Part shown: one piece after another, positions 46,432 to 55,900 of the stretch
How positions within the stretch are numbered: position 1 is the first letter of the stretch
Layout of the letters: the number at the start of each line of letters is the position of its first letter
Assembly (NCBI GenBank): GCA_963743785.1
Contig: CAVURD010000004.1
Span: 372,001-436,000 of the forward strand
Length of the DNA: 64,000 bases
Direction of reading: 5' to 3'
From: Bog-473 sp963743785
GTDB taxonomy: Bacteria; Actinomycetota; Acidimicrobiia; Acidimicrobiales; RAAP-2
The notes under the pieces: model-generated
Told to the model about the DNA's origin: nothing
Database searches by the model: none
What the model saw: only the letters and a program-made list of their open reading frames with translations
Translations under genes and position numbers: made by a program

Positions 46432-47692
46432 ATGCCTGACGCGATCACCGACGAGGGCGTGGCTCGCCTGCGGGAACGTATCGGGATTGCTCGTCCGCAT
46501 ACCAATCCCCCCCACTTCCGCAGCCCCAATGAGGATGCCTTTCGCCACGTCGCCGAGGCCTACGGCGACGACAATCCCCTCTGGTGCGACCCGACCTACG
46601 GCGCCGGCACCCGGTGGGGTGGACCCGATCGCCCCCCCGCACCTGGTCGGCGGGGACACCCTCATCGGCGAGGATGAAGTGACAAAGCTCGAGGGCGAGA
46701 CCAAGGCAAAGATGAAAGGTGACCCGCTCGGCGGCGTCCACGCTTTCTATTCGGGATCGTTCCGGGAGTGGTGGAACCCGCTGCGCCCGGGGACGCGGGT
46801 GACCCGCCGCAACGCCCTGGTCGGCGTGCACGACAAGACCGGTGACTTCGCCGGCCGTGCCGTGCACGAGTGGCTGGCTGAGGTCTTCGCCGCGGCCGAC
46901 GGTCCCGTGCTGTCGGGCCAGTACCGACTCATGATCCGAGCCGAGCGGGAAAAGGCGGCCGAACGCAAGAAGAACGACCAGACCGAGATACGCCCGTACA
47001 CCGACGACGAGATCGCGGCCATTGGGCAGTCCCTCTCCGGCGAGCGGGCGCGACGACGAGGGGCGGATCCACGGTGGTGGGAAGACGTCAACGAGGGTGA
47101 CGAGATTGCGCCGCTGGTGAAGGGTCCCCTGCGGGTGACCGACATGGTCGTCTGGCACACCGGGATGGGGATGGGCCTGTACGGCGTCAAAGCCCTCCGT
47201 CTCGGCTACGACCAGTTGCAGCGCATGCCGCGCTTCTTCAAGCCCGACGACCTGAACATTCCCGACGTCCAGCAGCGGGTGCACTGGGATCCGGAATGGG
47301 CGCACCGGGCCGGCAATCCCGCCAGCTACGACTACGGGCGCATGCGCGAGACGTGGCTGATCCACCTGTGCACCGACTGGATGGGCGACGACGCCTGGCT
47401 GTGGAAGCTCGACTGCCAGTTCCGAAAGTTCAACTATGTGGGGGACACCCACTGGATGCATGGCCGGATCGCCCGAAAGTACCTCTCAGACGACAATCGC
47501 CCGGCGGTCGATCTGGACCTCTGGGGAGAGAACCAACGGGGCGAGACGACGACGCCGGGCCACGCCACCATCTTGCTGCCTTCCCGTGAGCATGGCGAGG
47601 TCAGGCTGCCAGAGCCCCCGGGCGGAGCGGCCACGTGCCAGGACGCCCTCGATGCGTTGGCCGCACGCTTCGCGGCGGAGGAGAAGCGGTGA
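46432..47692 (+). CDS. MaoC-like double hot-dog acyl-CoA hydratase, frameshifted
   Basis: About 420 residues. The N-terminal domain (FRHVAEAYGDDNPLWCDPTY) and the main part are joined across a frameshift near 46615 (GTGGGGTGGACC). Later segments NALVGVHDKTGDFAGRAVHE, WEDVNEGDEIAPLVKGPLRV, YDYGRMRETWLIHLCTDWMG and QFRKFNYVGDTHWMHGRIAR match MaoC/FAS1-like dehydratase proteins with two hot-dog halves. The likely reaction is (R)-specific hydration of an enoyl-CoA, as in steroid side-chain pathways. It overlaps the following hydratase gene by GTGA. Confidence 0.78.
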
Positions 47693-48499
47693 AGCCCTAT
47701 CCGGAAATACCGCCCGGCATCGTGGTCGAGCACGATGGCCCGGTCCTGCGCATTCGCCTGAACCGCCCGGAACGACGCAACAGCCTCACCGATCCGATCG
47801 TGTACGCGCTGACCGACCTGGTGGACGCGGCGGCCAGCGACGAGTCGGTCAGGGTCATCCACCTCGAGGGGACGGGAGATCATTTCTGTTCCGGATTCGA
47901 TCTGGCCGAGAGAACGTCGGGGCCTGACCGACCTCGGGTCGGTTCGATTCACCGGCGCATGAACGGACACGTCAACCGACTCATCCCGGCCATGCTCACC
48001 TGTCAGACCCCGATCGTCTGCGCCGCTCGCGGGTGGATCATCGGCCTCGGTCTCGACCTCCTCCTGGCGTCGGACTTCGCCGTGGTCGCGGACGATGCGA
48101 GACTCTGGGCACCGTTCACGACGTTCGGTTTCACCCCCGACAGTGGTGCCACCTGGCTCATCCCGCGCTTGGCCGGTGTGGCCCGGGCCCGCGAAATGCT
48201 CATGCTGGGCGAGAAGGTCACGGGTACCGACGCCGCCGTCGTGGGGATTGGTCCACCGATCGGTGGCCGCGGCCGAGCTCGAGTCCGCCTCTCACCATCT
48301 GGTCGAACGATTGAGTTCGGCTCCCACCGTGGCGGTCGGTCTGACAAAGCTCCTGTTGCACCGCGGCCTGACGTCCGACATCGACCGCCACCTGGCCGAC
48401 GAGGCGTGGGCGATGGACGTCTCGAGCCGCTCCGAAGACTTCAAGGAGTACGGTCGGGCCAGCCAGGAGAAGCGGGAACCCCGATTCACCGGGCAGTGA
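47689..48499 (+). CDS. Enoyl-CoA hydratase/isomerase, frameshifted
   Basis: About 270 residues from GTG 47689 (overlapping the MaoC stop). Crotonase features: NRPERRNSLTDPIVYALTDL, GDHFCSGFDLAERT, AARGWIIGLGLDLLLASDFA, PFTTFGFTPDSGATWLIPRL. A frameshift near 48245 leads to LVHRSVAAAELESASHHLVE and the normal C-terminus SEDFKEYGRASQEKREPRF. Hydration or isomerisation of an acyl-CoA, downstream of the MaoC-type hydratase in one operon. Confidence 0.8.
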
Positions 48500-48550
48500 G
48501 ACACGCCACCGGGTGATGCTTCCGGCCCACCGTCAAACCCGAATCTGCCC

Positions 48551-48574
48551 GATTCGGATATAATATGCAGAATG
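48551..48574 (+). promoter_or_regulatory. Shared regulatory site 6 with leaderless start
   Basis: GATTCGGATATAATATGCAG then AATG. TATAAT at 48559-48564 lies 7 bases before ATG 48572, the clearest leaderless arrangement of the set. Confidence 0.6.
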
Positions 48575-49813
48575 GAGTTCGTTGCGGCAACCGCGGGGGC
48601 TGCCCCCGCGGCCGGACGGCCCCTCGAGGGCATACGGGTGCTGGCGGTCGAACAGATGCAGGCCCTCCCGTACGCCACGCAACTCCTGGCCCGCCTGGGC
48701 GCCGACGTCGTCAAGGTGGAGCCGCTGACCGGCGAACTGGGTCGGGCCTCGCTGCCGGCCATGGCCGATCCCGACGGTCGCCCGGTCGGAGCGACGTTCC
48801 TGCGGAACAACCTGAGCAAACGCAGCATGTGCATCGACCTCAAGCAACCCGAGGGACGCCAGCTGGTGCTCGACATGGCACCCCGATTCGACATCTTCGC
48901 CGAGAACTTCAAGTCGGGTGCCATGGACCGGCTGGGTCTCGGCTTTGATGACGTCGTCGCCGTCCATCCGCGCTGCGTCTACGCCTCGGTGTCGGGTTTC
49001 GGGAACTCGGTGCCCACCCCCTATGCCGATTGGCCCGCCTTCGCCCCCATCGTCGAAGCCATGTCGGGTATCTACGAAACCAAACGTCAGGGCGATCTCC
49101 CGCCTGCGGTATCCCCGGTCGGCGCACTCGGGGACATCGGGGCGGCGCTCTTCGCCACCATCGGCCTCCTCGCCGCCCTGAGGGACCGCGACCGTACCGG
49201 GCGCCCCAGCTATGTCGACGTGGCCATGCTCGACTCCGTGATGGCCATGACGGACATCGTCACCAATTACTGGTCGATGGGGGTCGACAACGGTGACTCC
49301 GGAACGGTCATCAACCACGGCTTCCGGGCCGCCGATGGCTGGTTCGTCATGCAGGTGGCTCGGCAACACATGTTCGAACGACTGGCTGACGTGGTCGGTC
49401 ACCCCGAATGGCTGTCCGACCCGCGGTTCGACAGTCCATACGGGTGGGTCGAGCATCTCGAGGATGTCATACGCCCGGCCATCGAGGGCTGGGCGGCCGG
49501 GAGAAGCCGGCTGGAGGCCTGTGAAGCTCTCAGCCAGGCCGGGCTCGCCGCCGGGCCGTGCATGCGGCCGGATGAATTGGTGTCGGATCCCCATGTCGCC
49601 GCTCGTCACATGCTGGTGGGGATCGAACGCACGGACGGCATCGATCAACCGGTGCTGGTACCGGGCAATCCGGCCAGGATCGACCATCGCCCCGAGGGCG
49701 GTGATCGACGCATCCCCTGGCTCGGGGAGCACACCGACGAGATCTTGGCCACCGAGCTCGGCCTGACCGACACTGAGATCTCAGCCCTCAGATCCTCCTG
49801 CGTCGTCGGGTAG
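48572..49813 (+). CDS. CaiB/BaiF-family CoA-transferase
   Basis: 413 residues, intact. Family marks: PLEGIRVLAVEQMQALPYAT, LGADVVKVEPLTGELGR, NNLSKRSMCIDLKQPEGRQL, FAENFKSGAMDRLGLG, the catalytic-region segment GALGDIGAALFATIGLLAAL, and the C-terminal PGNPARIDHRPEG. It moves CoA between two carboxylates without ATP. It sits among the acyl-CoA genes under shared site 6. Confidence 0.9.
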   Translation: MEFVAATAGAAPAAGRPLEGIRVLAVEQMQALPYATQLLARLGADVVKVEPLTGELGRASLPAMADPDGRPVGATFLRNNLSKRSMCIDLKQPEGRQLVLDMAPRFDIFAENFKSGAMDRLGLGFDDVVAVHPRCVYASVSGFGNSVPTPYADWPAFAPIVEAMSGIYETKRQGDLPPAVSPVGALGDIGAALFATIGLLAALRDRDRTGRPSYVDVAMLDSVMAMTDIVTNYWSMGVDNGDSGTVINHGFRAADGWFVMQVARQHMFERLADVVGHPEWLSDPRFDSPYGWVEHLEDVIRPAIEGWAAGRSRLEACEALSQAGLAAGPCMRPDELVSDPHVAARHMLVGIERTDGIDQPVLVPGNPARIDHRPEGGDRRIPWLGEHTDEILATELGLTDTEISALRSSCVVG

Positions 49814-49850
49814 GGATCGATCGGCCCGACCGAGCTCGTCGTCGTCCCTC

Positions 49851-51137
49851 TCAGGTCCACGCCACGATGGGCCCGGCCGCCTCGATCATCTCGTCCATCT
49901 GGCCCGGGTCGGTGGACAGGGTGGACGGTGCGCCTCCGGAGGGAATGGTTCCGAAGACCATTCGGCGCAGACGCTCGCGGTGCGACGCGGCGTCGAGCCG
50001 ATCTCCTTCTGGGTCCCAGACCTCAACGGGCACGTGAAGCCCGAGCGTCGCCGCCGCGTCGACGATCGCCGCGGTCGAGCCTTCAGCCGAACGATCGGTG
50101 ACGGCCAGGGCCGGTTGGGAAGGCCGGCGGAGCAACGAGACGGCGACGCAGGCGGCGGCGAACCCAGGCCAGGGTGAGGACGGCACGATCACCGCTCCAA
50201 GTCTCGTCGTTCCCAATGTGCGCGCCACCCAGAATCCGGCGACGCCCGGGTCGGCCGCAATGAGCGCACCCTCGGCCAGACACTGGGCGTAGTGCAAGGT
50301 CACTCGACTGGGAGGAAGCGGAGTGTTCTCGACGGTCCACCCGCGTTGTGTGACATCGGCCAGTCGATCGCGCAGAGGTGGCGGGCGCGGGGTGCCGCGC
50401 CGAGAGCCGCATCGCTCGGCAAACGGAGCCAGGCCTCCCGGGGGCAGGTGGAGCGCGGGCGACAGTTTCCAGCGCCGATCGGGCGACTCGGCTTGGTCGA
50501 GGCCGGTGGCGATGATCAGGTCGACCTCGCCGAGGCCGCTCAGGACGAAGTCGTCCGCTTGCAGGCCGACCGTGGCCAGGTGGTGCCGGCTTCTCCAGTC
50601 GAACACCCCTTTGGCCCCCCACGTGTTGAGGACGCCCAACCCTGCGGCGACGGCCAGGTCGTGCAGTCCCGGCACCGCTCCGTACCGGATGACACCGGGA
50701 CCGGCCAGTACCACCACGGAGGCCGCGGCAGCCATGACGGCCAGCGCTTCCTCGGCCGGTTCCACCCAGGTGTCCTCTGGCGGTGGCGGCGATGGGATCA
50801 GGTCAGCCACCGGCTCATCGGCACCGAGGGTCATTCGCAGCTCGACCTCCCCCGGACCGCACAAGACGGGCAGGGCGGCGACCAACGCCTCGGCCGATCC
50901 TGCCTCGACAACGTGCCGAGGCCCGACGTCGATTGCCGGCAGCATGAACATGCCGTCGCCACGGTGGATGGCGGCGCGCCGCCCGTGCACGCGCTGATGG
51001 GCCGCGCCGAACGTCGGGGCAAGTGCGTCGGGCACCGGTACGACCTCCAATGGGCCGAACGGTGCTCCGTACAGGGCGTCGATGCCCGCGGCGCGAGCCA
51101 CCCGGAGCCAGAGTCCCGCCGCCGAAATCGACGTCAC
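49851..51137 (-). CDS. Thiamine-diphosphate-enzyme-like protein lacking the usual GDG motif
   Basis: 428 residues from GTG 51137 (VTSISAAGLWLRVARAAGID). The central part matches the middle domain of acetolactate-synthase-type enzymes (VVLAGPGVIRYGAVPGLHDL, VLNTWGAKGVFDWRSRHHLA, DLIIATGLDQAESPDRRWKL). The C-terminal part (VPSSPWPGFAAACVAVSLL, VTDRSAEGSTAAIVDAAATL) has no GDG...N thiamine/Mg motif. So it may not bind the cofactor, or may form part of a split enzyme. It is the last gene of the unit with the two hydratases and the dehydrogenase. Confidence 0.6.
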   Translation of the reverse strand: MTSISAAGLWLRVARAAGIDALYGAPFGPLEVVPVPDALAPTFGAAHQRVHGRRAAIHRGDGMFMLPAIDVGPRHVVEAGSAEALVAALPVLCGPGEVELRMTLGADEPVADLIPSPPPPEDTWVEPAEEALAVMAAAASVVVLAGPGVIRYGAVPGLHDLAVAAGLGVLNTWGAKGVFDWRSRHHLATVGLQADDFVLSGLGEVDLIIATGLDQAESPDRRWKLSPALHLPPGGLAPFAERCGSRRGTPRPPPLRDRLADVTQRGWTVENTPLPPSRVTLHYAQCLAEGALIAADPGVAGFWVARTLGTTRLGAVIVPSSPWPGFAAACVAVSLLRRPSQPALAVTDRSAEGSTAAIVDAAATLGLHVPVEVWDPEGDRLDAASHRERLRRMVFGTIPSGGAPSTLSTDPGQMDEMIEAAGPIVAWT

Positions 51138-51168
51138 GTGCTTGGGCCGCGAGCGACAGCGTTCGAGG

Positions 51169-52014
51169 TCAACGCTCGCCCGGGCCCTCGATCGGAGCCC
51201 ACTCGGGCTCACGCTTCTCGGCGAAGGCCAACGGTCCCTCGGCCTGGTCGGGATGGCCCCACATGGACACCAGCTCGGCGGCACCCGCTTTGCAGGCGTC
51301 GGTCAGGCCCCGTTCGAGGGCACCCCAGAGTGCCCGCTTGGTGGCCGCCATGGCCGCCGGGGAGTTGCGGGCGATCTTCTCGGCCAGGGCCTGGGCCTCC
51401 TCACGCAGGCGTTCGGGCGGATCGACCACCTGGCTGATCATGCCCAAGGCCAGGGCGCGGTCGGCCGACATGCGCTCGTGCCGCCCCACCAGGGCCATGC
51501 GCAGGACCGCCTCGAAGGGCATGCGACGGGCCAGGCCGATCAGCTCGAAGGCCGCCACCTGGCCGACCGAGACGTGCGGATCGAAGAACTGAGCGTCGGA
51601 CGCCGCCAGGACGATGTCGGCATCGGCCACCCAGTGGAAGCCTCCCCCGGCGCAGATCCCGTTCACCGCGGTGATGACCGGCTTCCACACATCGTTGTGC
51701 CACGACGTAAAATGAAGGTCGAAATTCTCAACCGATTCTCGATAGCGCTGCATGCCGACGCCATCCGACGAGATCTCCACCATGTCGGCCCCGGTCTGGA
51801 AGGCCTTCCCTTCCCCGGTGTGGACGATGACGCGAACGGCGGGGTCGGCGTCAAGTTCGCGCCAGGCCTTCGCGAACTCGTCGCGCATGGCGTTGTTCAT
51901 GGCATTGAGCCGTTCCGGGCGGTTGTTGATCAGCCAGCCCACCGGGCCGTGGCGCTCTATCTTCAAGGTCTCGAACACCTGTGGGCGTCCCCTTTCGTGT
52001 GCTGGCGACGTCAT
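51169..52014 (-). CDS. Enoyl-CoA hydratase-family protein, copy 1
   Basis: 281 residues, ATG 52014 overlapping the stop of copy 2 (ATGA). Crotonase features: NNRPERLNAMNNAMRDEF, HTGEGKAFQTGADMVEIS, AVNGICAGGGFHWVADADIV. The C-terminal half (SVGQVAAFELIGLARRMPFE onward) is identical at DNA level to copy 2 over 380 bases, while the N-terminal part is clearly different. The usual catalytic Glu is not in its normal place, so isomerase or other activity is possible. Confidence 0.83.
   Translation of the reverse strand: MTSPAHERGRPQVFETLKIERHGPVGWLINNRPERLNAMNNAMRDEFAKAWRELDADPAVRVIVHTGEGKAFQTGADMVEISSDGVGMQRYRESVENFDLHFTSWHNDVWKPVITAVNGICAGGGFHWVADADIVLAASDAQFFDPHVSVGQVAAFELIGLARRMPFEAVLRMALVGRHERMSADRALALGMISQVVDPPERLREEAQALAEKIARNSPAAMAATKRALWGALERGLTDACKAGAAELVSMWGHPDQAEGPLAFAEKREPEWAPIEGPGER
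51199..51578 (-). repeat. 380-bp identical segment, copy 1
   Basis: Base-for-base identical with 52047-52426 (offset 848) by direct reading, with sharp ends inside the coding regions of the two hydratases. A second, nearly identical block follows (51636-51702 with 52490-52553). The pattern suggests recent gene conversion or an in-gene duplication. Confidence 0.9.
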
Positions 52015-52853
52015 GTCCGAGGGAGGCTCTCGCCGGATGGCGAGAGCCACTCGGGCTCACGCTTCTCGGCGAAGGCCAACGGTCCCTCGGCCTGGTCGGG
52101 ATGGCCCCACATGGACACCAGCTCGGCGGCACCCGCTTTGCAGGCGTCGGTCAGGCCCCGTTCGAGGGCACCCCAGAGTGCCCGCTTGGTGGCCGCCATG
52201 GCCGCCGGGGAGTTGCGGGCGATCTTCTCGGCCAGGGCCTGGGCCTCCTCACGCAGGCGTTCGGGCGGATCGACCACCTGGCTGATCATGCCCAAGGCCA
52301 GGGCGCGGTCGGCCGACATGCGCTCGTGCCGCCCCACCAGGGCCATGCGCAGGACCGCCTCGAAGGGCATGCGACGGGCCAGGCCGATCAGCTCGAAGGC
52401 CGCCACCTGGCCGACCGAGACGTGCGTGTCGAGGAAGGAGGCACTCGAGGAGGCCAAGACGATGTCGGCGTCGGCCACGAAATGCAGCCCGCCCCCGGCG
52501 CAGATCCCGTTCACCGCGGTGATGACCGGCTTCCACACATCGTTGTGCCATCCGGTCAGTCTCAGCTCGGCTCGGCGCGTCCGTCCGGACTGCTTGCGTA
52601 GGGCGTCGGGATCGCCGCTCAGCTGGACCACGTCGAGACCGGTCTGGAAGGCGTCCCCTTCCCCCGTGTTCACGATGACGCGCACAGCCGGGTCCGCGTT
52701 GAGCTCGCGCCAGGCCTCCTCCAGTTCGTCGAGCATGACGGCGTCCATGGAGTTCCCAGCGGCCGGTCGGTTGAAGATGAGCCAGCCGACCGGACCATTG
52801 CGTTCAACGAACAGCGTGGAGTACGAGCTCAACTGCGGGGAACGTCCTTCCAT
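52011..52853 (-). CDS. Enoyl-CoA hydratase-family protein, copy 2
   Basis: 280 residues from ATG 52853. N-terminal part (VGWLIFNRPAAGNSMDAVML; GEGDAFQTGLDVVQLSGDPD) resembles copy 1 but at much lower identity; the last two thirds are the same. It overlaps the end of the dehydrogenase gene by 25 bases. The two copies may act on related acyl-CoAs or form a hetero-oligomer. Confidence 0.83.
   Translation of the reverse strand: MEGRSPQLSSYSTLFVERNGPVGWLIFNRPAAGNSMDAVMLDELEEAWRELNADPAVRVIVNTGEGDAFQTGLDVVQLSGDPDALRKQSGRTRRAELRLTGWHNDVWKPVITAVNGICAGGGLHFVADADIVLASSSASFLDTHVSVGQVAAFELIGLARRMPFEAVLRMALVGRHERMSADRALALGMISQVVDPPERLREEAQALAEKIARNSPAAMAATKRALWGALERGLTDACKAGAAELVSMWGHPDQAEGPLAFAEKREPEWLSPSGESLPRT
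52047..52426 (-). repeat. 380-bp identical segment, copy 2
   Basis: Partner of 51199-51578; no difference is seen along the full 380 bases. Confidence 0.9.
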
Positions 52854-54154
52854 GGAAGCGACGAGTACGGGTCGGGCTCGCGTGGCAGTCCGAGGACTCG
52901 CTCGGCCACGATGTTCTTGTTGATCTCGGTGGTCCCGCCTTCGATCGTGTTGGCCCGGCTCCGCAGCATCCCGCGAACTTCATGGGGCAATGTCTCGGCG
53001 TAGTCGCCGAGGTCGCCCAGCCAGGCGGTGGCCCCCATGCCCAGCACCGACGTTGCCGCGAGCTGAATGCGCTGGTTGAGCCCTCCCTGATGGACCTTGC
53101 CCACCGAGCTCTCCGGACCGGGTGATCGCCCGGCGCGCACCTGGCTGCGGACACGCTGGTTCGTCCATTCCCGGACGCGCTCCTCGCAGTAGAGGCGGAT
53201 GATCCCGTCGCGACAGACCGGGTCGTCCCATCCTCCGGGCCCACCGCCGGCGCTCCGCCGTCTGGCCAGCCGGATGAGATAGGCCACGCTCGAGCCTCCG
53301 ATGCGGTCGACACCACCCGAGCCACCCCCCGACACCATCTGGCGCTCGCCCGACAGGGTGGCGTTGGCCACCTTCCAGCCGGCGCCGACCTCACCCACCC
53401 GGTGGGCGTCGGGCACCGTGGCTGCGTCGAGAAAGACCTCGTTGAAGTCGACCTCGCCCCCGATGTGCCGCAACGGGCGAACATCAACACCGGGCTGGCG
53501 CAGATTGATGAGGAAATAGGTCAGGCCCTGCCGTTTTGGCACATCAATGTCGGTACGAGCCAGCAGCACGGCCCACTCCGAGAGGTGCGCCCACGTGGTC
53601 CACACCTTTTGCCCCGTGATCGTCCATTCGTCCCCGTCCCGGTCGGCACGGGTGGCCAACGACGCAAGATCCGAACCGGCCCCAGGCTCGCTGAAGAGCT
53701 GGCACCAGACTTCCTCGTTTCGGACGATGGGGGGGAGAAATCGGAGACGCTGCGCCTCGGTTCCATGGGCGAAGAGTGCCGGAGCGGCCAGATTCAGACC
53801 CAAAGGATTGAGTCGCCCCAGGTTGAACGGACGCAGTTCCTCTTCGACCCGTCGTGCCGCGGCTGGCGAGAGATCAAGGCCACCGTACGCCCTGGGCCAG
53901 GTGGCGGCCACCAGGCCGGACCGCCCGAACTTCGGGTACCAGGACTCGTAGTCGGCTCGCGTCCTCACTTCTCGAACCGCGGCCGGTCCACCTCTGCGGC
54001 CGGCCTCGATCCACGCTTCGGGCAGAGTCGACTCGATCCAGCTCCGCACCGCGTCGGCCACTTCATCGACGGAGGCGTTCGGCTCGATGCCCAGGGAGCC
54101 GGCGGAATCGACCGGCGGCTCCGGAGTGGTGTCTGCCTCAAGCACCCGCTTCAC
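52829..54154 (-). CDS. Acyl-CoA dehydrogenase, full-length
   Basis: 441 residues from GTG 54154. Core motifs: VAATWPRAYGGLDLSPAAAR, EEVWCQLFSEPGAGSDLASL, WTITGQKVWTTWAHLSEWAV, and the C-terminal ANTIEGGTTEINKNIVAERV. It oxidises an acyl-CoA with FAD. Longer upstream frame is open but lacks family similarity. No shared site lies directly upstream, so it may be read from the site ahead of the amidohydrolase, 204 bases away. Confidence 0.87.
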   Translation of the reverse strand: MKRVLEADTTPEPPVDSAGSLGIEPNASVDEVADAVRSWIESTLPEAWIEAGRRGGPAAVREVRTRADYESWYPKFGRSGLVAATWPRAYGGLDLSPAAARRVEEELRPFNLGRLNPLGLNLAAPALFAHGTEAQRLRFLPPIVRNEEVWCQLFSEPGAGSDLASLATRADRDGDEWTITGQKVWTTWAHLSEWAVLLARTDIDVPKRQGLTYFLINLRQPGVDVRPLRHIGGEVDFNEVFLDAATVPDAHRVGEVGAGWKVANATLSGERQMVSGGGSGGVDRIGGSSVAYLIRLARRRSAGGGPGGWDDPVCRDGIIRLYCEERVREWTNQRVRSQVRAGRSPGPESSVGKVHQGGLNQRIQLAATSVLGMGATAWLGDLGDYAETLPHEVRGMLRSRANTIEGGTTEINKNIVAERVLGLPREPDPYSSLPWKDVPRS

Positions 54155-54358
54155 CGGCCCACCGGCTCTTGCGCACGGGGCGTTGACGTCGCGTCGTGGA
54201 GTGGATCTGGCGCGGCGGCCTGTCCGCAGCACCGCCCCTCGGACCGTTACCGGTCTCGTCTTGCACGTGATAGTGGATCGTACCCTCCCTCGATTTCGCT
54301 CGCATGTGGGCAGGGACCGACTCACGCGATCTCTCCGCAACGACGAAGAAACCTTCTC

Positions 54359-55642
54359 TCACGCGGTTGCTTTGGCGGCCAGCTCCCCCAGGTCGACACC
54401 CTGTCCGCTGCGGGTGAACCGGCCCTTGTCGTAGGAGCGAATCTCGACGTCATGCCCGGCTGCTTCGGCTCGCAGTGCCCGTACCGTGCACCGCTCACGG
54501 GGGCGGTGGGCGAAGGGCTCGAAGGAGTACCAATGGCTGGCGTTGCGCCACGTCATCTTCTCGACTTCATCGTCGGGCACACCGGTGACCACGTCCGCCA
54601 GCTCCTCGGGGGCGTGCGGCCACGACGAGTCCGAGTGGGGATAGTCACATTCCCAGGCAATGTTGTCGATGCCGATCTGATGCCGTAACTGAACGCCCAC
54701 CGGGTCCGAGATGAAACAGGTCAAGAAGTGTTGACGGAAGACTTCGCTCGGCAACTTGTCCCCGAAATCCTGTCCCGTCCACGACCGATGCATGTCGTAG
54801 GTTCGGTCAATCCGATCGAGGAAGTAGGGAATCCAACCGGTACCGCCCTCAGAGAGGGCGATTCGGAGGTCGGGGAAGTTCTTCAAGACCCGAGACCACA
54901 ACAAGTCGGCTGCCGCACTGCAGATGTTCATCGGCTGCAGGGTGATCATCACGTCGACAGGAGCATCCGGGGCCGTGACGGTGATGCTTCCCGATGAACC
55001 GAGATGGATCGACAGCACGACCTGCTCGTCGCACAGTGCCGTCCAGAGCGGATCCCACGACGCGTCGTGAAAACTGGGGAAGCCGAGCGCAGCCGGGTTC
55101 TCGGTGAAGGTCACGGAGTGGCAGCCCTTGGCCGCCACCCGCCGGACTTCTTCGGCACATAGCTCTGCGTCCCACAGGATGGGAAGAGCCATCGGGATAA
55201 AACGGCCCGGGTAGGAGCCGCACCACTGTTCAATGTGCCAGTCGTTGTACGCCCGCAATACCGCCAGCGCCAGATCCTTGTCGCGGCATGCCGCGAACAG
55301 ACGGGCGCTGAAGCCCGGAAAGGACGGAAAGTTCATGGAGCCCAACACTCCGCCTGCGTCCATGTCCTTGATGCGCTCGTGGACGTCAAAACACCCTGGC
55401 CGCATCTCGTCGAAGGCGGTCGGTTCGATCCCGTACTCCTCCTTGGGCCGCCCGGCCACGGCATTCAATCCGATATTGGGGATCTGCGTGCCGTTGAACA
55501 CCCACACGTCGCTCCCGTTCGCCAGCCGCTCCACCCGGGGTGCGGAATCCTGGAGCGCCGCCGGCAATCGACCGGCGAAGAGGTCCGGGGGCTCCACCAG
55601 GTGATCGTCCACGCTGATCATGATCATGTCGTCGGCTCGCAT
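54359..55642 (-). CDS. Amidohydrolase_2-family metal-dependent hydrolase
   Basis: 427 residues from ATG 55642, with a strong GGGAGG upstream. The family start ISVDDHLVEPPDLFAGRL is present (DDH where the first metal ligands lie), then NDWHIEQWCGSYPGRFIPMA, VLSIHLGSSGSITV, RIALSEGGTGWIPYFLDRID and IAWECDYPHSDSSWP with the late Asp. Such proteins hydrolyse or decarboxylate ring compounds in actinobacterial catabolic clusters. An open extension to 55753 is AT-rich and covers the promoter site, so it is rejected. Confidence 0.88.
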   Translation of the reverse strand: MRADDMIMISVDDHLVEPPDLFAGRLPAALQDSAPRVERLANGSDVWVFNGTQIPNIGLNAVAGRPKEEYGIEPTAFDEMRPGCFDVHERIKDMDAGGVLGSMNFPSFPGFSARLFAACRDKDLALAVLRAYNDWHIEQWCGSYPGRFIPMALPILWDAELCAEEVRRVAAKGCHSVTFTENPAALGFPSFHDASWDPLWTALCDEQVVLSIHLGSSGSITVTAPDAPVDVMITLQPMNICSAAADLLWSRVLKNFPDLRIALSEGGTGWIPYFLDRIDRTYDMHRSWTGQDFGDKLPSEVFRQHFLTCFISDPVGVQLRHQIGIDNIAWECDYPHSDSSWPHAPEELADVVTGVPDDEVEKMTWRNASHWYSFEPFAHRPRERCTVRALRAEAAGHDVEIRSYDKGRFTRSGQGVDLGELAAKATA

Positions 55643-55734
55643 GTGCGTCCCTCCCTGCCTTCGAGTCGTGGATAAACAATAGTTCGAACTTTTGAACCCC
55701 AATTCACATTCGCCTGAATTATGGGGAACAGCCT

Positions 55735-55756
55735 GGTCATATATAATATGCATACC
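55735..55756 (-). promoter_or_regulatory. Shared regulatory site 7
   Basis: On the minus strand: GGTATGCATATTATATATGA. It lies about 93 bases upstream of the amidohydrolase ATG; TATTAT can be the -10. Confidence 0.55.
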
Positions 55757-55900
55757 TTAGGTTGGGCTCGGTCCGAGCGGCCCAAGGCCTGGTGGGAGCC
55801 TGCTTTTCTGCACGCCGACGCAGCAGCGCGGCCCAGGGAGCCGCGGCTCGGCATTGACGGTGAACCGGCCCTCCCCGGCCGGGGCTTGAGAGCGGCCTCT

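Noticed and set aside
55643..55753. Upstream extension of the amidohydrolase to 55753
   Set aside because: It would translate the AT-rich promoter site; ATG 55642 has a strong ribosome site and the conserved N-terminus.
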